Origin: an uncultured Methylobacillus sp.
GTDB taxonomy: Bacteria > Pseudomonadota > Gammaproteobacteria > Burkholderiales > Methylophilaceae
Direction: 5' to 3'
Length of the DNA: 6,083 bases
Assembly: GCA_946481235.1 (NCBI GenBank)
Contig: CAMLME010000113.1
Location: 1-6,083 of the forward strand
The notes under the pieces were generated by a model. That model did not search any database. It was not told the origin of the DNA and saw only the letters and a program-made list of their open reading frames with translations. The first letter of the stretch is position 1; each line of letters opens with the position of its first letter. This document shows positions 4,497-6,083 of this stretch, piece after piece. The translations under genes and the position numbers were made by a program.

Positions 4497-5660
4497 TCAA
4501 GGCAGGCTATGCAAACCTTCTAGCAGCTCCTGCGCTTCGCCGTTAATGATTCTTTGCGAGTTCTTGTCATTGCGGAATACAAGAGGCATAGACGCCGACT
4601 TCGCCAGTTTGGCTTCCTCGATGGCCTTGAGGATAAGGTCGTGCTGTGGTGATTTGGAACAAACCGGGTCGGCCTGTTCGGCGTCTCCAGTCAACAAATA
4701 GGTCTGGCAGCGGCAACCACCCAGATCCTTTTCCTTGTCCGGGCAGGTACGGCACGGCTCTTTCATCCAGTCGTCGCCGCGGTATTTGTTGAAGGCAGGA
4801 GACTCGTTCCAGATCCATTCGAGTTCAGCGCCATTGCTCACGTTCGGAAACTCCAGTCCGGGGAGAGACCTTGCCGAATGGCAAGGCAGCACATCCCCGT
4901 TTGCGGTCACAATCATGAACACCTCACCCCAACCGTTCATGCATTTCTTGGGACGGCCCGCGTAGTAATCCGGCACGACAAAGAATACTTTCATCTTGTT
5001 TCCGACACGCTCACGGAACTTGTTGGTGATTGCCTCGGCTTTTTCCAGTTGTTCCTGGGTTGTCATCAGTTGCGCGCGGTTCAGCAGCGACCAGCCGTAA
5101 TACTGGGTGTTGGCAAGCTCCACGTAGTCGGCGCCGATTTGCTCGGCCATGTCGAGGATTTCGCCGATATGCTCGATGTTGTAGCGGTGGATGACCACGT
5201 TGAGCACCATGGGGTAATCGTATTCCTTGATCATGGCCGCCACCTTTTTCTTCAGTTCGAAGGTATTGGTGTCGGTGATGAAGTTGTTGATTTCCTTGGT
5301 GATGTCATGCATGGAAAGCTGAATGTGATCCAGCCCGCCGCGCTTGAATTCGGCAATGCGTTTTTCTGTCAGGCCGACCCCGGAGGTAATCAAATTGGTG
5401 TAATAACCCAGGTGCCCTGCTTCCGCGACAATCTCTTCGATATCGTCGCGCAGCAGCGGCTCGCCACCGGAGATGCCCAATTGCAGCGCCCCCATCTTGC
5501 GTGCGTCGCGCAACACCTTGAGCCACTGCTCAGTCGAAAGCTCGTTCTGCGTGTGCTTGACGTAATCCGTGGGGTTGTAGCAGAACGCGCAATGCAACGG
5601 GCAGCGATAGGTGACTTCAGCCAGAAGCCAGAACGGTTTTGGAATCGGGTTGGAACTCAT
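4497..5660 (-). CDS. pqqE: PqqE, radical SAM enzyme of PQQ biosynthesis
   Basis: This 387-residue PQQ biosynthesis protein E is full length. It forms the C-C bond between Glu and Tyr of the PqqA precursor peptide while that is bound to PqqD, in the cytoplasm. The radical-SAM cluster motif is Cys20-x3-Cys24-x2-Cys27 (YRCPLHCAFCYNP), followed by the SAM-binding GISGGEPLL at 62-70. The C-terminal SPASM region carries Cys240, Cys260, Cys303, Cys306, Cys316, Cys318 and Cys334, with the PqqE-like segment CRTCPDKEKDLGGCRCQ that includes an acidic residue position known to act as a ligand in PqqE. The start ATG 5660 follows AAAGGA (minus strand, 5676-5671) at a somewhat long 10-nt spacing. It lies 24 nt downstream of pqqD and ends the operon. 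Base composition is visibly less GC-rich than the NO operon. Confidence 0.97.
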   Translation of the reverse strand: MSSNPIPKPFWLLAEVTYRCPLHCAFCYNPTDYVKHTQNELSTEQWLKVLRDARKMGALQLGISGGEPLLRDDIEEIVAEAGHLGYYTNLITSGVGLTEKRIAEFKRGGLDHIQLSMHDITKEINNFITDTNTFELKKKVAAMIKEYDYPMVLNVVIHRYNIEHIGEILDMAEQIGADYVELANTQYYGWSLLNRAQLMTTQEQLEKAEAITNKFRERVGNKMKVFFVVPDYYAGRPKKCMNGWGEVFMIVTANGDVLPCHSARSLPGLEFPNVSNGAELEWIWNESPAFNKYRGDDWMKEPCRTCPDKEKDLGGCRCQTYLLTGDAEQADPVCSKSPQHDLILKAIEEAKLAKSASMPLVFRNDKNSQRIINGEAQELLEGLHSLP

Positions 5661-5684
5661 GCTCTAGGCATCCTTTAATTAATA

Positions 5685-5969
5685 CTATGCGGCTTTGGTG
5701 ATCCAGGATTTCTCCTGTGCCAGCGTGAGCATGGCGAATACGTCGGCCTCCAGGTCTGGTATTCCGGGAAATGCGGCCTGGCAATCCGCCACGATGTCGG
5801 CCACAGTCCTGTTTCCATTTATGCGTTTCATGACCTCGCCGGCGCTGCCGTTGAGCTTGACCATGCCCTCCGGAAACAGCAGAACATAACCGCCCTGCGC
5901 CTCTTCCCATTGAAAGCGGAAGTGGCGCGCGAGGCTGAAAACGTCATTTGACTTGATCTTGCCGGACAT
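5685..5969 (-). CDS. pqqD: PqqD, PqqA-binding peptide chaperone
   Basis: This is a 94-residue PqqD, the small RiPP recognition element protein that binds the PqqA peptide and presents it to PqqE. The start ATG 5969 gives MSGKIKSNDVFSLARHFRFQ, in line with family members that have about ten residues before the first strand. An upstream ATG at 6041 would read through pqqC in another frame and is rejected. Typical features are the YVLLFPEGMVKLNGSAGEV segment (28-46) and the TVADIVADCQAAFPG helix (55-69). The ribosome binding site is poor, and the gene begins inside the end of pqqC with a 26-nt overlap, so translation is probably coupled. It ends in TAG 24 nt before pqqE. Confidence 0.95.
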   Translation of the reverse strand: MSGKIKSNDVFSLARHFRFQWEEAQGGYVLLFPEGMVKLNGSAGEVMKRINGNRTVADIVADCQAAFPGIPDLEADVFAMLTLAQEKSWITKAA

Positions 5970-6083
5970 ACTGAACACCACCATCGATCTTGATATCGCA
6001 ACACTGCAGCATGATGGCGTCGGCCAGCGCCCACAGCACATCCAGCTTGAACTGCAGGATTTCCAGCGCCCTCTCCTGCATCT
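5944..6083 (-). CDS. pqqC: PqqC, C-terminal end (cut by window edge)
   Basis: An open frame enters from the right edge and ends at TGA 5946-5944. The visible 45 codons begin MQERALEILQFKLDVLWALA, the characteristic C-terminal helix of PqqC, the cofactor-free oxidase that carries out the final ring-closing oxidation to PQQ. The tail continues ADAIMLQCCDIKIDGGVQYV and ends RQDQVK, with an unusual vicinal Cys-Cys pair. The last 26 nt overlap the start of pqqD in another frame. The rest of the gene, and pqqB and pqqA if the order is canonical, lie outside the window. Confidence comes from the helix motif and the operon position. Confidence 0.88.
   Translation of the reverse strand, partial: MQERALEILQFKLDVLWALADAIMLQCCDIKIDGGVQYVRQDQVK

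Noticed and set aside
4878..5678. Plus-strand open frame of 266 codons opposite pqqE
   Set aside because: It is a Val/His/Asp-rich antisense shadow of the unmistakable pqqE gene.
1..6083. CRISPR array, tRNA, rRNA, phage or insertion-sequence genes
   Set aside because: I saw no regularly spaced repeats, no tRNA-like or rRNA-like segments, and no transposase or integrase motifs on either strand.

Overview
This window looks like a chromosomal segment of a Gram-negative proteobacterium, most likely a betaproteobacterium. The evidence is an NsrR-type regulator with an NsrR-like operator architecture, DUF2249 proteins paired with polytopic membrane proteins, and a pqqC-D-E gene order. The assignment rests on gene content and protein flavour only; no rRNA or other marker gene is present, so genus cannot be given.

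Left part (1-3870): a nitric-oxide-responsive divergon. On the minus strand lie nsrR (179-628) and, 5 nt behind it, the start of an FmdE-like His/Cys protein cut by the left edge. Facing them on the plus strand is a tight operon of five genes: a DUF59/MIP18-type Fe-S assembly factor (726-1049), a DUF2249 protein (1092-1346), a polytopic His-containing membrane protein (1354-2436), a second DUF2249 protein (2477-2740) and a second, different polytopic membrane protein (2740-3870). The 97-bp divergent region carries a 17-bp-spaced sigma70-like promoter for the operon, a TATAAT box for nsrR, and two NsrR-like operators (AAGATGTATTT-type half-sites), one over each promoter. The inferred logic is that NsrR represses both directions until NO damages its Fe-S cluster, then releases a module that contains no recognisable classical NO-consuming enzyme.

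Middle (3871-4470): a 181-bp gene-free stretch, a small two-repeat SPW membrane protein (4052-4420), and a perfect 12-bp hairpin terminator (4438-4467) that probably serves both converging transcription units.

Right part (4497-6083, minus strand): the downstream end of a pyrroloquinoline quinone (PQQ) operon. It holds the 3' end of pqqC (cut by the right edge), pqqD overlapping it by 26 nt, and full-length pqqE with all expected radical-SAM and SPASM cysteines. pqqA and pqqB would lie beyond the right edge. PQQ production suggests periplasmic quinoprotein dehydrogenases elsewhere in the genome.

The most interesting unit is the NsrR-controlled operon, with two successive 'DUF2249 + His-containing membrane protein' pairs. 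The two DUF2249 proteins align without gaps, and the two membrane proteins share a gap-free H-G-F-G-V-P-V pattern although they are otherwise dissimilar.
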